64,000 bases of DNA, taken from NCBI GenBank assembly GCA_040757355.1, contig JBFLWY010000003.1, forward strand, positions 1 to 64,000, in the 5' to 3' direction. The notes under the pieces were generated by a model. The model ran no database searches, was not told the origin of the DNA, and was given only the letters and a program-made list of their open reading frames with translations. Source of the stretch: DTYU01 sp040757355 (GTDB lineage Bacteria > Bacillota > Desulfotomaculia > Desulfotomaculales > Ammonificaceae). Position 1 is the stretch's first letter. Each line of letters starts with the position of its first letter. Shown here piece after piece: positions 34,853 through 44,581 of this stretch. The position numbers were made by a program, and so were the translations under genes.

Positions 34853-36229
34853 TTAGAGATAATTCAGCGGGTTCCGCGGCGAACCGTTTACGATCACTTC
34901 AAAGTGAAGGTGCGGCCCGTACGAGTGTCCGGAAGAACCCACGCTTCCGATAACCTGTCCGCGCCCCACCGCCTCCCCGACACCAACATTGATCCTTGAA
35001 AGATGGGCGTAGCGGGTAACCACCCCGTCACCGTGATCAACGTCGACCGTCCTGCCGTAACCGCCATACCACCCCGCCCGAATCACGGTGCCGCTCCCGG
35101 CAGCCCCCACCCGCACTCCGTAGCTGCTACCGATGTCGAGACCTGTATGCATTCTACCCCACCGCATCCCGTAACCGGAGAGAATGGGCCCGGACAGCGG
35201 CCAACCCAGGTTTGCCCGTCCCTCGCCACGCGATGCCAAAAGATATTTGCTTCCCCGCCGCTCAACCTGCTTTACCGGCGCGACCAGTTGCCGCGTAGCA
35301 ATGACTTTCCGGGATACTTCCACGCCGTTTTCGACCGTTACGGCGTACCTAATTTCCTTCTTACCGGGCTGACCGTACTGTACGACCTTGACCTGCCCAT
35401 GGTGAAGCGAAGTGTCATAACATATCTCCCTAGGGAACGGTATCTGCTCTATTTTCGCGGTCTCGTACTCCTGAACCACGGTCAGCACAGCCTTTTCTCT
35501 GCGCAGCCTTATAACTTGGCCGATTGAAAGGCGGTCGGGATTCATTCCCGGATTAGCGGCGATAACGTCCTCCACGCTCAAGTCCTGGGACGCGGCAATA
35601 TCCCAGAGGGTATCCCCTTCTTTTACCGTATAGCGCCATCTTTCCTCTATCCCGCGGCGCACCGCCGCCAGGGCGTCCTCTACGCTCGTAACCCGGCTGG
35701 CAGGAGCATTCAACACTACCGTTTCCACCCGCTCCTCGAAAAAGGCTTTCTGGTCCGCTTTCACCGCATACATTTGCCGTACCGAATCCAAGAAGGCCTT
35801 CGCGGTATCCAGATCCTTAAAGTAAAAGAGGTCTTTCCCGTCTACCCTTACCACCGCGGCCCGGGTATACAGACAAAGGGCATCTTCCAGACGTGTTTTC
35901 AGCTCTCCGGGGGTTAAAACCGTGCTCTGGGCCACCCGGACCCGCCGGTAAGTGACCTCTTCCTCCGGCTTGACCGGCTGACCCAGTGCAGCTTCCCGGG
36001 CTGCGATAATCTCTTTGACCGCATTCTCCGCCGCCGACCGTTTCTTTACCACCCCTACCGGTTTTCCGCCGACTTCGACCGCCCAGCCGCTGCCCGCAAA
36101 CTGAACGATTATCAACGTGCAAAGGATTGCTGCCCCGATTACTAAAAGCTGCTCTTTCAATTCCCGCCGCCAGTAGCCGTTAATACCCTTCAAGCGCCGC
36201 CTGCTGTATCTACATGACTCCTTCGCCAA
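34853..36229 (-). CDS. M23 family metallopeptidase with LysM and G5 domains
   Basis: A 458-aa cell-wall hydrolase anchored by an N-terminal helix (about 28-48). After a linker come LysM (YTVKEGDTLWDIAAS to IGQVIRLRR, about 205-250), a G5-like domain (about 255-335) and the peptidase M23 domain with HTGLDIG and HLHFEV as zinc ligands. This order matches SpoIIQ/DipM-like wall endopeptidases that cut peptide bridges. TTG at 36229 follows GGAGG by 8 nt. Confidence 0.92.
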   Translation of the reverse strand: MAKESCRYSRRRLKGINGYWRRELKEQLLVIGAAILCTLIIVQFAGSGWAVEVGGKPVGVVKKRSAAENAVKEIIAAREAALGQPVKPEEEVTYRRVRVAQSTVLTPGELKTRLEDALCLYTRAAVVRVDGKDLFYFKDLDTAKAFLDSVRQMYAVKADQKAFFEERVETVVLNAPASRVTSVEDALAAVRRGIEERWRYTVKEGDTLWDIAASQDLSVEDVIAANPGMNPDRLSIGQVIRLRREKAVLTVVQEYETAKIEQIPFPREICYDTSLHHGQVKVVQYGQPGKKEIRYAVTVENGVEVSRKVIATRQLVAPVKQVERRGSKYLLASRGEGRANLGWPLSGPILSGYGMRWGRMHTGLDIGSSYGVRVGAAGSGTVIRAGWYGGYGRTVDVDHGDGVVTRYAHLSRINVGVGEAVGRGQVIGSVGSSGHSYGPHLHFEVIVNGSPRNPLNYL

Positions 36230-36435
36230 TCATACCACCTCCGTTTTCAAGCTTATACCCGGTTCTTCTGTAACAGGGACATCGGCGAAGAACTGCGTCG
36301 CAGGAACCAGAAAAATGCCTAGTTATTAATTGTACCATCTTACAGGAAGTTAACAAGCCTGAAAATCGTCAAATATCGCCTTGTTTTCCTAGTAAACTAT
36401 CGTATAAGCCATCTTCTACCGGTGTTCCTAAAAAT

Positions 36436-37767
36436 CTACTCGGCTTGTTGCGCTTGAATATACAACGCACACTCGACACGTTTCCGCATTAACGCGCACC
36501 CGACCTCGTACGGCTTTAATATATCGCCGTTCACCGTATATGCCGCCGCATGGCACCCCCCGCCGCACAAAAAGCGTGCCCAACAAGCGGCGCAGGGCTT
36601 GTTGTACACATGGGCGTAACGGAAGCAATTCACGATGTCTTTCCGGCTGATGCCGCTGTCGATATCTCCGATACAAAACTCGCCCACGCCGACAAACTGA
36701 TGGCAGGGATAAAGCCGCCCGTCAACCCCAACGGCCAGATAAGCGAAGCCTGCGCCGCAACCGGTTAGACGCTTGGTCAGGCAGGGGCCTCCCGCCGGGT
36801 CGAGTTCGAAGTGAAAGAACCGCACCGGCGTGCCCTTTCTCCGGAAATCCAAGTATTGCCGGGTCAGGTTCTCGTATTCGTACACCGCAGCCGGGACGTC
36901 CTCCGGAAGAATGGCGTAAGGGTTCTCCGGTCTTGATACCACCGGCTCGAGCGAGACAGCGGTGAAGCCCTCTCTGGCCAGGTGGCGGAAGTCCTGTGAA
37001 AAGTCGAGGTTCATCCGTGTATAGGTCCCGCGGAGGTAACAGTAAGAAGACCGCGGCGCGGCCGCCCATGCCTGGAAAAACCGCTTAGACTTTTCAAAAA
37101 CCGCACGGTAAGAACAGCTTCCGTCCGGGAACCGGCGGAAGCGGTCGTGCACCTCTTCCCGCCCGTCCAGGCTCAATACGACGTTAATTCCTCGTTCCAG
37201 CAAGAAGCGCGCCTTTTGTTCGTCCAAGAGGAGTGCGTTCGTCGTTAAAGTAAACGAAATCTCCTTCCCGTTGACCCTCGCCCGCTCTATACCGTAATCC
37301 ACAACCGCCATTACAACGGGGAAGTTCAAGAGCGGCTCGCCGCCGAAGAAGTCGATTTCGACCGCGCCGGCGGAGCCGGCTGCCTCAAGCAAATAATCAA
37401 CCGCCTTAAACGCCGTTTCCCGGGACATTAAACCGCCGCCGCCGTAATTTCCTTCCCCGGCGAAGCAATAAGCGCAACGCATGTTGCACTCTTGGGCCAC
37501 CATTAAACACAACGACTTCGGGGCAAAATCCGGCGGGGTATAAAGCTCGCGGCCCCGGTCCGGGGTAAAAAGGGAGCCTCCGGCCTTGAGTTCTTCTACT
37601 TCCCCCAGCACCTCGGCAACCAGTGCCGGCGGATACTCAGGTGGAGCAGGCTCTCCCTTGGAAAGCGAAGAGATCACGTCCCAGGCCACGTCGTCAACCG
37701 CGTGCACCCCCCCGCTTACCGGGTCGAAAACCAGCTTTTGCCCAAGCATTTCAAAACAGTGTACCAT
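36436..37767 (-). CDS. scfB: SCIFF-peptide radical SAM maturase
   Basis: A 443-aa radical SAM enzyme. CNMRCAYC (about 90) binds the AdoMet cluster. The C-terminal SPASM domain has the spaced cysteines in GCGAGFAY, LYPCHQF and KPCAACWARFLCGGGCH for two auxiliary clusters. The N-terminal 80 residues form the peptide-recognition part. It installs sulfur-to-carbon thioether links in the SCIFF precursor, encoded upstream on the same strand. A terminator stands between the two, so the enzyme should be made at a fraction of the peptide level. Confidence 0.93.
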   Translation of the reverse strand: MVHCFEMLGQKLVFDPVSGGVHAVDDVAWDVISSLSKGEPAPPEYPPALVAEVLGEVEELKAGGSLFTPDRGRELYTPPDFAPKSLCLMVAQECNMRCAYCFAGEGNYGGGGLMSRETAFKAVDYLLEAAGSAGAVEIDFFGGEPLLNFPVVMAVVDYGIERARVNGKEISFTLTTNALLLDEQKARFLLERGINVVLSLDGREEVHDRFRRFPDGSCSYRAVFEKSKRFFQAWAAAPRSSYCYLRGTYTRMNLDFSQDFRHLAREGFTAVSLEPVVSRPENPYAILPEDVPAAVYEYENLTRQYLDFRRKGTPVRFFHFELDPAGGPCLTKRLTGCGAGFAYLAVGVDGRLYPCHQFVGVGEFCIGDIDSGISRKDIVNCFRYAHVYNKPCAACWARFLCGGGCHAAAYTVNGDILKPYEVGCALMRKRVECALYIQAQQAE

Positions 37768-37995
37768 GAACGAAACTCCTAATTATTTAAATAATCGTCC
37801 TTATTGTTCAAAAAACTTCACCTGTTTTCAGAAAGCCCGTCCGCATGTGAAGTACTTGTTGATAGCTTTTAAGAATGGCATTTTATCTTATCGGGGATAC
37901 GCCGTGATCGCTTCTGGACGCCGGGAAGGATGGTAATTGCATCAGTGCTGGTCTATCATTCCTGCAAGGACTTCCTAAACTTATAGTTATTATCA

Positions 37996-38022
37996 TAAAA
38001 AAGGGCGCATGCCAACACGCCC
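37996..38022 (-). terminator. Terminator between the SCIFF peptide and its maturase
   Basis: On the minus strand GGGCG and CGCCC pair across a 10-nt loop and are followed by a run of T. It lies 28 bp past the peptide stop. Partial read-through would set the peptide-to-enzyme ratio. Confidence 0.75.
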
Positions 38023-38049
38023 CCTAAAGAAACATTTAACACTGAGGAT

Positions 38050-38187
38050 CTAAGACTTCTGCTTGCAGGCCTGGTTCCCAACGGTACAAGATGTTTTACA
38101 GGCCGACTGGCAGGAGGCCTGGCACTCGCCGCAACCTCCCTTGGGCATTCTCTTCCCCGGTATAATTGTCTTGATGTGCTTGCCCAT
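38050..38187 (-). CDS. scfA: Six-cysteine SCIFF ranthipeptide precursor
   Basis: A 45-aa peptide, too short for usual gene cut-offs. It starts MGKHIKTIIPGKRMPKGG and carries cysteines at 19, 22, 26, 30, 34 and 41, the six-cysteines-in-forty-five pattern. AAGGAGGGGGAG sits 2-13 nt before the ATG. The maturase gene follows. SCIFF peptides are nearly universal in Clostridia; their mature function is still debated, with quorum-like regulation proposed. Thioether bridges are expected from the family, not seen in DNA. Confidence 0.95.
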   Translation of the reverse strand: MGKHIKTIIPGKRMPKGGCGECQASCQSACKTSCTVGNQACKQKS

Positions 38188-38200
38188 TCTCCCCCTCCTT

Positions 38201-38833
38201 TTAGTTGACGGAAATCACTTTACAGCCCGTTTTCTCAAGATCTGCGACCAAATCGCGCGCGTCAGCAATACCGAGCCGGAATGTGAGATGATACACTCCG
38301 GGTTCCCGCTCGAAAGTAGCGAGGCTGCGGATGCTCACCCCTTTTTCCTTTAACACGGAGGTTATTTCGTAAAGCACCCCCACCCTATCAGTCACTTCTA
38401 CCACGATACGCGAGCCCGCCGTTCGCAGGCAGAAGAGGCGAACAAGCGCCTCCACCATATCAGTCTGAGTAATGATGCCGACCAACCTGTCGCGCTCTAC
38501 TACCGGCAGGCACCCCACCTTGTGATCACGCATTAAAAGCGCGGCTTCTTCAATGGGAAGATCGGGGCTTACCGTTATCGGGTTCTTGATCATCGCCTCT
38601 GCCACTGTCACTTTGGCCAGGATGTAGTTCAACTCATAAACGCTCAGCGTCGACGCCGGCGAAGGGGAAACCTTCAGCAGTCCCCGTTCGGTCACCAGAC
38701 CGATCAATCTCCCGTCCCGGGTTATGGGAAGGTGGCGTATTTTGCGGTTCTGCACGATTTCAAGTGCTTGAAATATGGGTGTATCCCTGGAGATGGTTAT
38801 CGGGTTGGCGGTCATGCAATCGCGTACAAACAC
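38201..38833 (-). CDS. CBS-domain pair with ACT domain (AcuB-like)
   Basis: A 210-aa cytoplasmic protein: two CBS motifs (CMTANPITISRDTPIFQALEI and MIKNPITVSPDLPIEEAALLM, residues 6-130) and a C-terminal ACT domain (TDRVGVLYEITSVLKEKGVSI). CBS pairs bind adenine nucleotides and ACT domains bind small ligands such as amino acids, so it is a likely sensor. GTG at 38833 follows GGAGGAG by 5 nt; the frame extends 36 codons further without a ribosome site. The stop lies 13 bp from the SCIFF start, so both may share a transcript. Confidence 0.88.
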   Translation of the reverse strand: MFVRDCMTANPITISRDTPIFQALEIVQNRKIRHLPITRDGRLIGLVTERGLLKVSPSPASTLSVYELNYILAKVTVAEAMIKNPITVSPDLPIEEAALLMRDHKVGCLPVVERDRLVGIITQTDMVEALVRLFCLRTAGSRIVVEVTDRVGVLYEITSVLKEKGVSIRSLATFEREPGVYHLTFRLGIADARDLVADLEKTGCKVISVN

Positions 38834-39210
38834 GATTTCTCCTCCTAACTTCGCTCTAAGGGGTCTGCTGACGGAACTCCAAGCTCTTAGGAAAATTATA
38901 GCCCATCGGACGACTTTAAAACAATCCCACCTACGCCACATTCTGATAAAAACTGTGCTCCGTCACAGGAAAAAACTCCGTCTCGGCGGGCTTTTTAAAA
39001 AGTGAACCGGATGCTGTTCAAGTCGATTAGGCGTGTCACACTTTGCATGTTCAAAAACCGCAACTATCGCTTTCAAACGTCTTTGAAGGAATATCGTTTC
39101 CTAAGCGTAGTCCTTAAAAGCTTAGCAACTCTAAAACAAAGTGAAGCCCCGGCCGGGGAGACCGGGGCTTCGTTTTTGTGCTTGACTGGTTTTAACCCGC
39201 ATTCAAAGGG
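38834..39210. other. Intergenic region with one terminator
   Basis: 377 bp. Apart from the hairpin at 39143-39171 I see no gene or repeat. Confidence 0.5.
39139..39171 (-). terminator. GC-rich hairpin after the SLH protein gene
   Basis: GAAGCCCCGG and CCGGGGCTTC form a 10-bp stem. On the minus strand ACTTTGTTTT follows; on the plus strand GTTTTTG follows. It may work in both directions. Confidence 0.7.
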
Positions 39211-42200
39211 TCAGATTAAGTTCAGGTTTAATAGCAGCCGCTTGAGCATTACCGTTGCTTCGGCCCGGGAGGCCTCGGCTCCAGGAGCGAACCTCCCGTC
39301 AGGCGTCCCGGTGACCACACCGGCCTTAACGGCCAGGGCGGCGTCCGCAGTGGCCCACGTGGCGATAGCCGCCCCGTCTTTGAAGGTCCCCAGTACCCGC
39401 GCGGGCTCACCGGCGGTTAGCACCGGGCTTCTTTCCATCTTCTTCAAAGCGCGGGCCATAAGTACCGCAATTTCGGCGCGGGTGATCTGGCGGTCGGGGG
39501 CGAACCTGTTGTTGCCGACACCGGTGATCAGGCCTGCCCGGTAGGCCGCTTCTACCGCACCGCAGTACCACTTCCCTGGCGAAACGTCGACAAATGAGGA
39601 TTGCTCCGTAGACGATTCGCTAATACCGATTACGCGCAGCAACAGGGCGGCGAATTCCGCCCTGGTCACCGGACGCTCGGGCGCAAAGCTGGTGGCGGAC
39701 GTGCCTTTGACCAGGCCGCGCGCTCCCATAAAGAGAATGTCGCGTTTCGCCCAGTGCCCGGTGATATCTCCGAAACTGCTCCGGTACTCAAGAACGGCGT
39801 ATTTGCTAAGATGGGACAAATCAACACTAACCTTGCCGTTTTCGGCTTTGCCGCCGAGGCAGGTGAGGCTGCCGTTGTCATTCACCCTGTAGGCGAAGAC
39901 GCAGTCCTTATCCGCACCCTGGTTGTAGACAAGAATCAGCGTCACCCGCTTGGCAAGCTGAGCCGCGCTATCACCGCGATTAACCTCGATGTTGACCGCA
40001 TCGCCCGCAAGTCTGACGGAAGGCGGCAGTGAAAGCGCCGTTACCGGCTCAACCTTTATGACCAGGTCCCCCTCACCGGAAACCGTTCCCGGCGGAATGA
40101 TGAGGTCGGCCCACATCGTATCGAGTATTATGCTGGCGCCTTTTTCCTCAAGCAACTCTACTGATCCTTCGTAAAGGGTAACTTCGAACGTATTGTCGAC
40201 CTGGCTAAGATCCACAGTAATTGCTGCTGCCCCGTTGGCCAGGTGGTCTGACATAATGGCTTCGGGAACAATAACAGCACTCACGTCACCTACGGTGCTT
40301 ACCTGTAGTTCACTCGCAGCAATGGTATCGCCTTTGTCTTCCACTGTTGTGCTGGTGCCACCGCTGCCGCTGCCGGAGTCGCCACTGTCGCCACTGTCGC
40401 CGTTGCCGCCACTGTCGCCACTGTCGCCGGCCGGCCGCGAAACCCCCACCACGCCGAACGCGGTGAAGTGGTCAACTGACAGGGTAACGGTGTTCTCAGT
40501 TGTATCCACGACCGCGCCGCTGACCGGCTTCCAGGAACTCGTCTCCTCGTCCCAGTAGGCGGGAGCGAGGTCTTCCTCGTTAATGCTGAGCGCCGTCAGG
40601 TCATCCTCATCGTAAGGTATGGTGATATTCACATTCTTGTAGAAGGTGTGTGTTATCTCCTGCCCGCTGCTGTCCAGGGCCTTGAGGTCGTAGCCCAGGC
40701 TTACCGGTTTGGCGGTCCTCTGGCGCTTCAGTCCCGCCTGCGGCGACGCCGTAACGGTTATATTCCCCTGCGTCTCGATGGCGCCCGCCGGAATGTAGAC
40801 GCTGGTGCCGTTATCCAGATCGATCGCCCGGGAGGTACTGGCGTCGAAGGTCACCGAAACCGCGTCAGGGATCGTCTTCGTAACCGCAGCCAGTTGGAGT
40901 TCCGCGCTGCCGGAGGCGCTGCCGGTCAGGTCCACGTCCACTTCCGCTGCCTCGTAGAACTCCTTCCCGAAGCCGGTCGCGGCGCCGACGTGCCAGACGT
41001 CGCCCTGGACAGCATTAAGGGTGATACTTCCGTCCGCCGCGAAGCCTTCGGTGAAGCCACCCTTGTCCGACCAGGCCCAGACGTGCGCCGGGTAAGGCGC
41101 TCCGTCCTTGTAAACGCTCACGCTAATGGTGGCGTCGGCGGCTTTGAAGGCAAGGGTCAACGCGGCTGTTTCCCCGGAAGCAACCTCAATCTCGGCGATC
41201 TCCGGGTTGATGTAGCCCCTGTCCGGCGGCAGCGCCGCGCCGACATCGTAAAGACCCGCTGGCACCTGAAGGGCGAACTTACCGTCGCTCCCGCTCTTGG
41301 TCATCACGTCGCCGTTCGGCCCGTGGGCGAAAACGTGGGCGAAGGAGACAGGGTTCCCGTCCGGATCATAGACCGTGCCGGCAATCGTCGCATCCGCCGC
41401 CTGGAGGCTGATATCCCTGACCACCGTCTGGCCGTCAGCGACGGTGACCGACAGGCTCTCCTGACCCGGCGGCTTGGAGACGTAGCCGCTGTCCGGCGGG
41501 GTGAAGCACCCTATCATCCAGTCGCCCGCGACCACGTTCAGCGAGTAGTTCCCGTCCTCGCTGAAACACTCCTGCACCGCTCCCGAGGCGGGGTTAAAGG
41601 CGGTGACATGCACGCCGGGGATAAGGCTGCCGCTGCTGTCCTTTACGGTACCGGTAATCTTGGAACTGCAGGCGACAACCGTAATGTTGACCGTTCTGGT
41701 TTCAGAGGAGGTCACCGTGACGGTCGTCTTCCCCGACGCGGAGTACCCGCTGGCCGGGTCAAGCCCGACCATGATCTCGTGGGTCCCGGCAGGCACCTTC
41801 AGGGTGAAGCTGCCGGCCTGCACCGGCGCCCCGATCCCGCCGGGATTACCCGGCTGCATCGCTACGGCAAAGCCGTTGGCATTGGTCAGGATCGCCCCGT
41901 TGCTATTAATGATACGTCCGTTAATGGTAGCATCCGTCTTGAAAACAGTGAAGTTTACCGTCTCGGAGCCGTCTGCCGCCACTTCTACCATCACCGGCGG
42001 CTCCATCACCACATAAGAGACATCACTCATCGGGTCCACGCTCACGCCCCACTTGCCGGGAGTGACGCTCAGCGTATACGCCCCGTCGGCTCCAGAGGCC
42101 GTCTTCGCGAAACCGGGGCCGTCCTGGCCGAAGGCGATCACCGGCACGCTGGCAACCGGCGTACCGCTGCTGTCCCTGACCGTACCCGTAATGGTTGCGT

Positions 42201-43770
42201 TCCGGGCCTGCAACTTAAGACTGCCGACGTCATATGTGGCCTCGGTGACCGTTATCTTTACCGGCGCCGGCGAGCCGTAGGATGAATCAGGCGGCAGGAA
42301 GGCGCAGACCTTGTATGTTCCGGGCGGCACGGAGATGCTGAAGTTGCTGCTGGCATCACACTGGCCGCTGTTGCCGGCGCCCTGGTCGTTCCGGACTTCG
42401 ACGTGTACAGTCTGGGCTACGTCCGCCGGAAGAGTACTCCCGTCCGGGGCGAGAATCTTACCGGTTACGATGGCACCGGCCGCCACCACATCGAAGTTTA
42501 CGGTTTGAGTTTCAGAGCTGTCGTCCTGTTTGAACTCGACTTTCTTTGGGTAACCGGTGTAGCACCAGTCCTTTCCTCTCGAATCAACCATGACCATCCA
42601 ACTGCCGCCACTCACTCCGAAGGAGTAGTTTCCATCCGCGCCGGTCAGCGTCTCGGCGTAGCCCGGCGCGCCCTCGCGGAAGGTGAATACCTTCGCACCG
42701 CTGAGACCGGCACCGTCTTTATAAACGGTTCCGGTGATCGTCTTCGTGGGCGCGGCAAAGCTGATGACGATCCTGCCGTCAATGAGGCTGGCGGTACCGC
42801 CTGTAACTTCGGTCACCGCGCCGCCGGAAACCGTTACCGTAGCCGAGGTATATAGGAGATCGGGCCGGCTGAAGGGCGGCATAACCTCTAAGAAATAGCT
42901 GCCGTCCGGGACGCCGCCCATCGCGAAGTACCCGTCGGCACCGGTTGGCGGCGCATGCGTCCCGAACGAGAAGGTTTCCGTGTGCAGGCAAATATGCGCA
43001 TCCTGCACCGGGGTGATGCCGTCGGGCTCGTAAACCCACCCGACCACCGTCGGGTGGGTCAGGCAGACTACTTTATCAAAAACGGGTTCAGTATACGTGA
43101 ACGACCAAGGCACAGCATCGGAGTAGCCGGTTTCCGGCGGGGCGAACGCCTCTAAAAGATAAGTGGTTCCGGCGGTCAGCCCGCCTAATTTGAAGCAACC
43201 GTTTTCGTCCGTGCAGCCGAAAGCCCTGGAGGTCCAGTCGGTCGTGTGTGCACAGACACCGGTGAACGGCACGGGCGTTACCCCGTCCGGCGCGTAAACC
43301 ACACCGGTGATCGAAGGCTCGGTCAGTGCCAGCGCCCCCAGGTCTTGCGGTTCCCCGGTTACCGTTACCTTATAATCGGAAATGCCGCTGTAAGCCGATC
43401 CGGGCGGCGGCATCACCTCTAAGTAATAATCCCCGGCGTTAAGCGGCGGGAGGTAGAACCGGCCGTCTTCCCCCGTCTGCCCTTCTTCCCGGATCTGCCA
43501 GTTCTGGTCGTGGATCTCCACGTGCGCATCCGCCACCGGCGTAGTGCCGCCAGGCTCGTAAACCGTACCCGTGATTGCCGCTGTCCGCAGCGCTAACTTC
43601 GGCTGCTCCCCGGTCGCGCCGCCGAAATAAAGCGGCAAGCCGGGAATAGTAAACGGCACCTTCGTCGAAGAAGCATAGGTGCTTCCCGGCGGCGCCTCGG
43701 CCTGAACAAAGTAGTTCCCGGCCTTGTGAAGCAACCAAAATAAAGAAAGACGCTTGCAACAAGCGCCCAT
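39211..43770 (-). CDS. SLH-domain surface protein with many carboxypeptidase-regulatory-like repeats, 5'-truncated
   Basis: A 1519-aa product. About ten tandem beta-sandwich repeats (residues 60-960) share the pattern ITGTVYxPDG-PVxxAxV and DGxFxLxxLxAGxYxLxAxPP. A beta domain, a Gly/Asp/Ser-rich linker (about 1110-1145) and another beta region follow, then three SLH domains (about 1325-1519: FGDITGHWAKRDI, FVDVSPGKWYCGAV, FKDGAAIATWATADA) that bind pyruvylated wall polymer. There is no signal peptide. Repeat similarity starts mid-repeat at about residue 15, and the ATG at 43770 lacks a ribosome site, so the 5' end is missing and export is doubtful. CsaB (12650-13750) makes the matching anchor. 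Confidence 0.85.
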   Translation of the reverse strand: MGACCKRLSLFWLLHKAGNYFVQAEAPPGSTYASSTKVPFTIPGLPLYFGGATGEQPKLALRTAAITGTVYEPGGTTPVADAHVEIHDQNWQIREEGQTGEDGRFYLPPLNAGDYYLEVMPPPGSAYSGISDYKVTVTGEPQDLGALALTEPSITGVVYAPDGVTPVPFTGVCAHTTDWTSRAFGCTDENGCFKLGGLTAGTTYLLEAFAPPETGYSDAVPWSFTYTEPVFDKVVCLTHPTVVGWVYEPDGITPVQDAHICLHTETFSFGTHAPPTGADGYFAMGGVPDGSYFLEVMPPFSRPDLLYTSATVTVSGGAVTEVTGGTASLIDGRIVISFAAPTKTITGTVYKDGAGLSGAKVFTFREGAPGYAETLTGADGNYSFGVSGGSWMVMVDSRGKDWCYTGYPKKVEFKQDDSSETQTVNFDVVAAGAIVTGKILAPDGSTLPADVAQTVHVEVRNDQGAGNSGQCDASSNFSISVPPGTYKVCAFLPPDSSYGSPAPVKITVTEATYDVGSLKLQARNATITGTVRDSSGTPVASVPVIAFGQDGPGFAKTASGADGAYTLSVTPGKWGVSVDPMSDVSYVVMEPPVMVEVAADGSETVNFTVFKTDATINGRIINSNGAILTNANGFAVAMQPGNPGGIGAPVQAGSFTLKVPAGTHEIMVGLDPASGYSASGKTTVTVTSSETRTVNITVVACSSKITGTVKDSSGSLIPGVHVTAFNPASGAVQECFSEDGNYSLNVVAGDWMIGCFTPPDSGYVSKPPGQESLSVTVADGQTVVRDISLQAADATIAGTVYDPDGNPVSFAHVFAHGPNGDVMTKSGSDGKFALQVPAGLYDVGAALPPDRGYINPEIAEIEVASGETAALTLAFKAADATISVSVYKDGAPYPAHVWAWSDKGGFTEGFAADGSITLNAVQGDVWHVGAATGFGKEFYEAAEVDVDLTGSASGSAELQLAAVTKTIPDAVSVTFDASTSRAIDLDNGTSVYIPAGAIETQGNITVTASPQAGLKRQRTAKPVSLGYDLKALDSSGQEITHTFYKNVNITIPYDEDDLTALSINEEDLAPAYWDEETSSWKPVSGAVVDTTENTVTLSVDHFTAFGVVGVSRPAGDSGDSGGNGDSGDSGDSGSGSGGTSTTVEDKGDTIAASELQVSTVGDVSAVIVPEAIMSDHLANGAAAITVDLSQVDNTFEVTLYEGSVELLEEKGASIILDTMWADLIIPPGTVSGEGDLVIKVEPVTALSLPPSVRLAGDAVNIEVNRGDSAAQLAKRVTLILVYNQGADKDCVFAYRVNDNGSLTCLGGKAENGKVSVDLSHLSKYAVLEYRSSFGDITGHWAKRDILFMGARGLVKGTSATSFAPERPVTRAEFAALLLRVIGISESSTEQSSFVDVSPGKWYCGAVEAAYRAGLITGVGNNRFAPDRQITRAEIAVLMARALKKMERSPVLTAGEPARVLGTFKDGAAIATWATADAALAVKAGVVTGTPDGRFAPGAEASRAEATVMLKRLLLNLNLI

Positions 43771-44236
43771 CCAGGAACCGAACCGGGGGAGACCCCGCTC
43801 TGCTATTCAGGAAAAATTTCACTATGCGAATTTCCCTGCCCATCATGTTTCCGACTTCGAACCTCGAACGGACCCTAAACCCTGTCCCTCAAGGTCAAAC
43901 GTTGAACTTAAGCTGGAGCGGGCGGCTGGGCTCGAATTCTTTAAAGCTGTGTTATATGGTTTTATCTCGTCCAGGAAGGCGCTAACAAGCCTTTTTTGTT
44001 TCATTTTGTCCCGTAAGAGACTTCCGCGACGTAAGTTTGCAAATTGGTTGTAAACCAACCCCCTGGATTCTACCGACTTAAGGACGTTTGACTGAAGCTG
44101 CTTTACAGGTAAAAGAGGTTTCCGTGATATATACCGACAAAAATATGTGAGAACAACGTCGAGTCCCGTGAGACCAATAAATAAACGGCCGAAACTACGG
44201 CCGTTTATTTTCGTTTGGCAGTGATCTCTTTTAGGT
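43771..44236. other. Intergenic region upstream of the truncated SLH gene
   Basis: 466 bp. I see no signal-peptide-coding frame that could supply the missing start of the SLH protein, and no known repeat. The terminator of the coat-protein genes lies at 44181-44208. Confidence 0.5.
44181..44208 (-). terminator. Rho-independent terminator after the coat protein genes
   Basis: ATAAACGGCCG and CGGCCGTTTAT form an 11-bp stem with a 6-nt loop, with TTTATTTATT following on the minus strand. Confidence 0.85.
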
Positions 44237-44560
44237 TTAACGCTGAACGCCGAATTGCTGCACTCCCGTAGTAACCGGCGCACCCTGGGATTGGGATATT
44301 ACAGTCTGAAACTGGTTCATCGCCTGCGCTACCATCTCGGGTCGGGCCTGGGGCACCTGGTACCAACCCCTGCTTTGCATCAGCCGGAACCATTCGTCAG
44401 CCATTCCCAGGTGTTCCTGCGCCATCCTGCTGAAAGCATGCCTCAACTGCGGTGTGGTTGTCTCCATTGCCCCATACGCGTCACGCAACACGAGATATTT
44501 GGTACTGTTCAGGCAATCTATCGCAATGCTGATCGGACTGACCTGCTGATAGTAAGGCAT
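44237..44560 (-). CDS. CotF-like spore coat protein
   Basis: A 107-aa, mostly helical protein of the CotF/ferritin-like coat family, with DCLNSTKYLVLRDAYGAMETTTPQLRHAF and AQEHLGMADEWFRLMQSRGWY. It ends in a Gln/Pro-rich tail. ATG at 44560 has AGGAG 7 nt upstream, six codons inside the open frame. It follows a second coat-like gene by about 20 bp; the two form a mother-cell-type coat gene pair. Confidence 0.85.
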   Translation of the reverse strand: MPYYQQVSPISIAIDCLNSTKYLVLRDAYGAMETTTPQLRHAFSRMAQEHLGMADEWFRLMQSRGWYQVPQARPEMVAQAMNQFQTVISQSQGAPVTTGVQQFGVQR

Positions 44561-44581
44561 TTTAGCGCTCCTTTCCATGTA

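Noticed and set aside
40648..42285. Long plus-strand ORF of 545 aa
   Set aside because: It is antisense to the SLH protein's periodic repeats, with no ribosome site and an Arg/Gly-rich composition typical of a shadow frame.
43843..44283. 146-aa ORF upstream of the SLH gene as its missing N-terminus
   Set aside because: It lies in another frame, overlaps the coat gene and its terminator, and has no signal peptide or repeat similarity.
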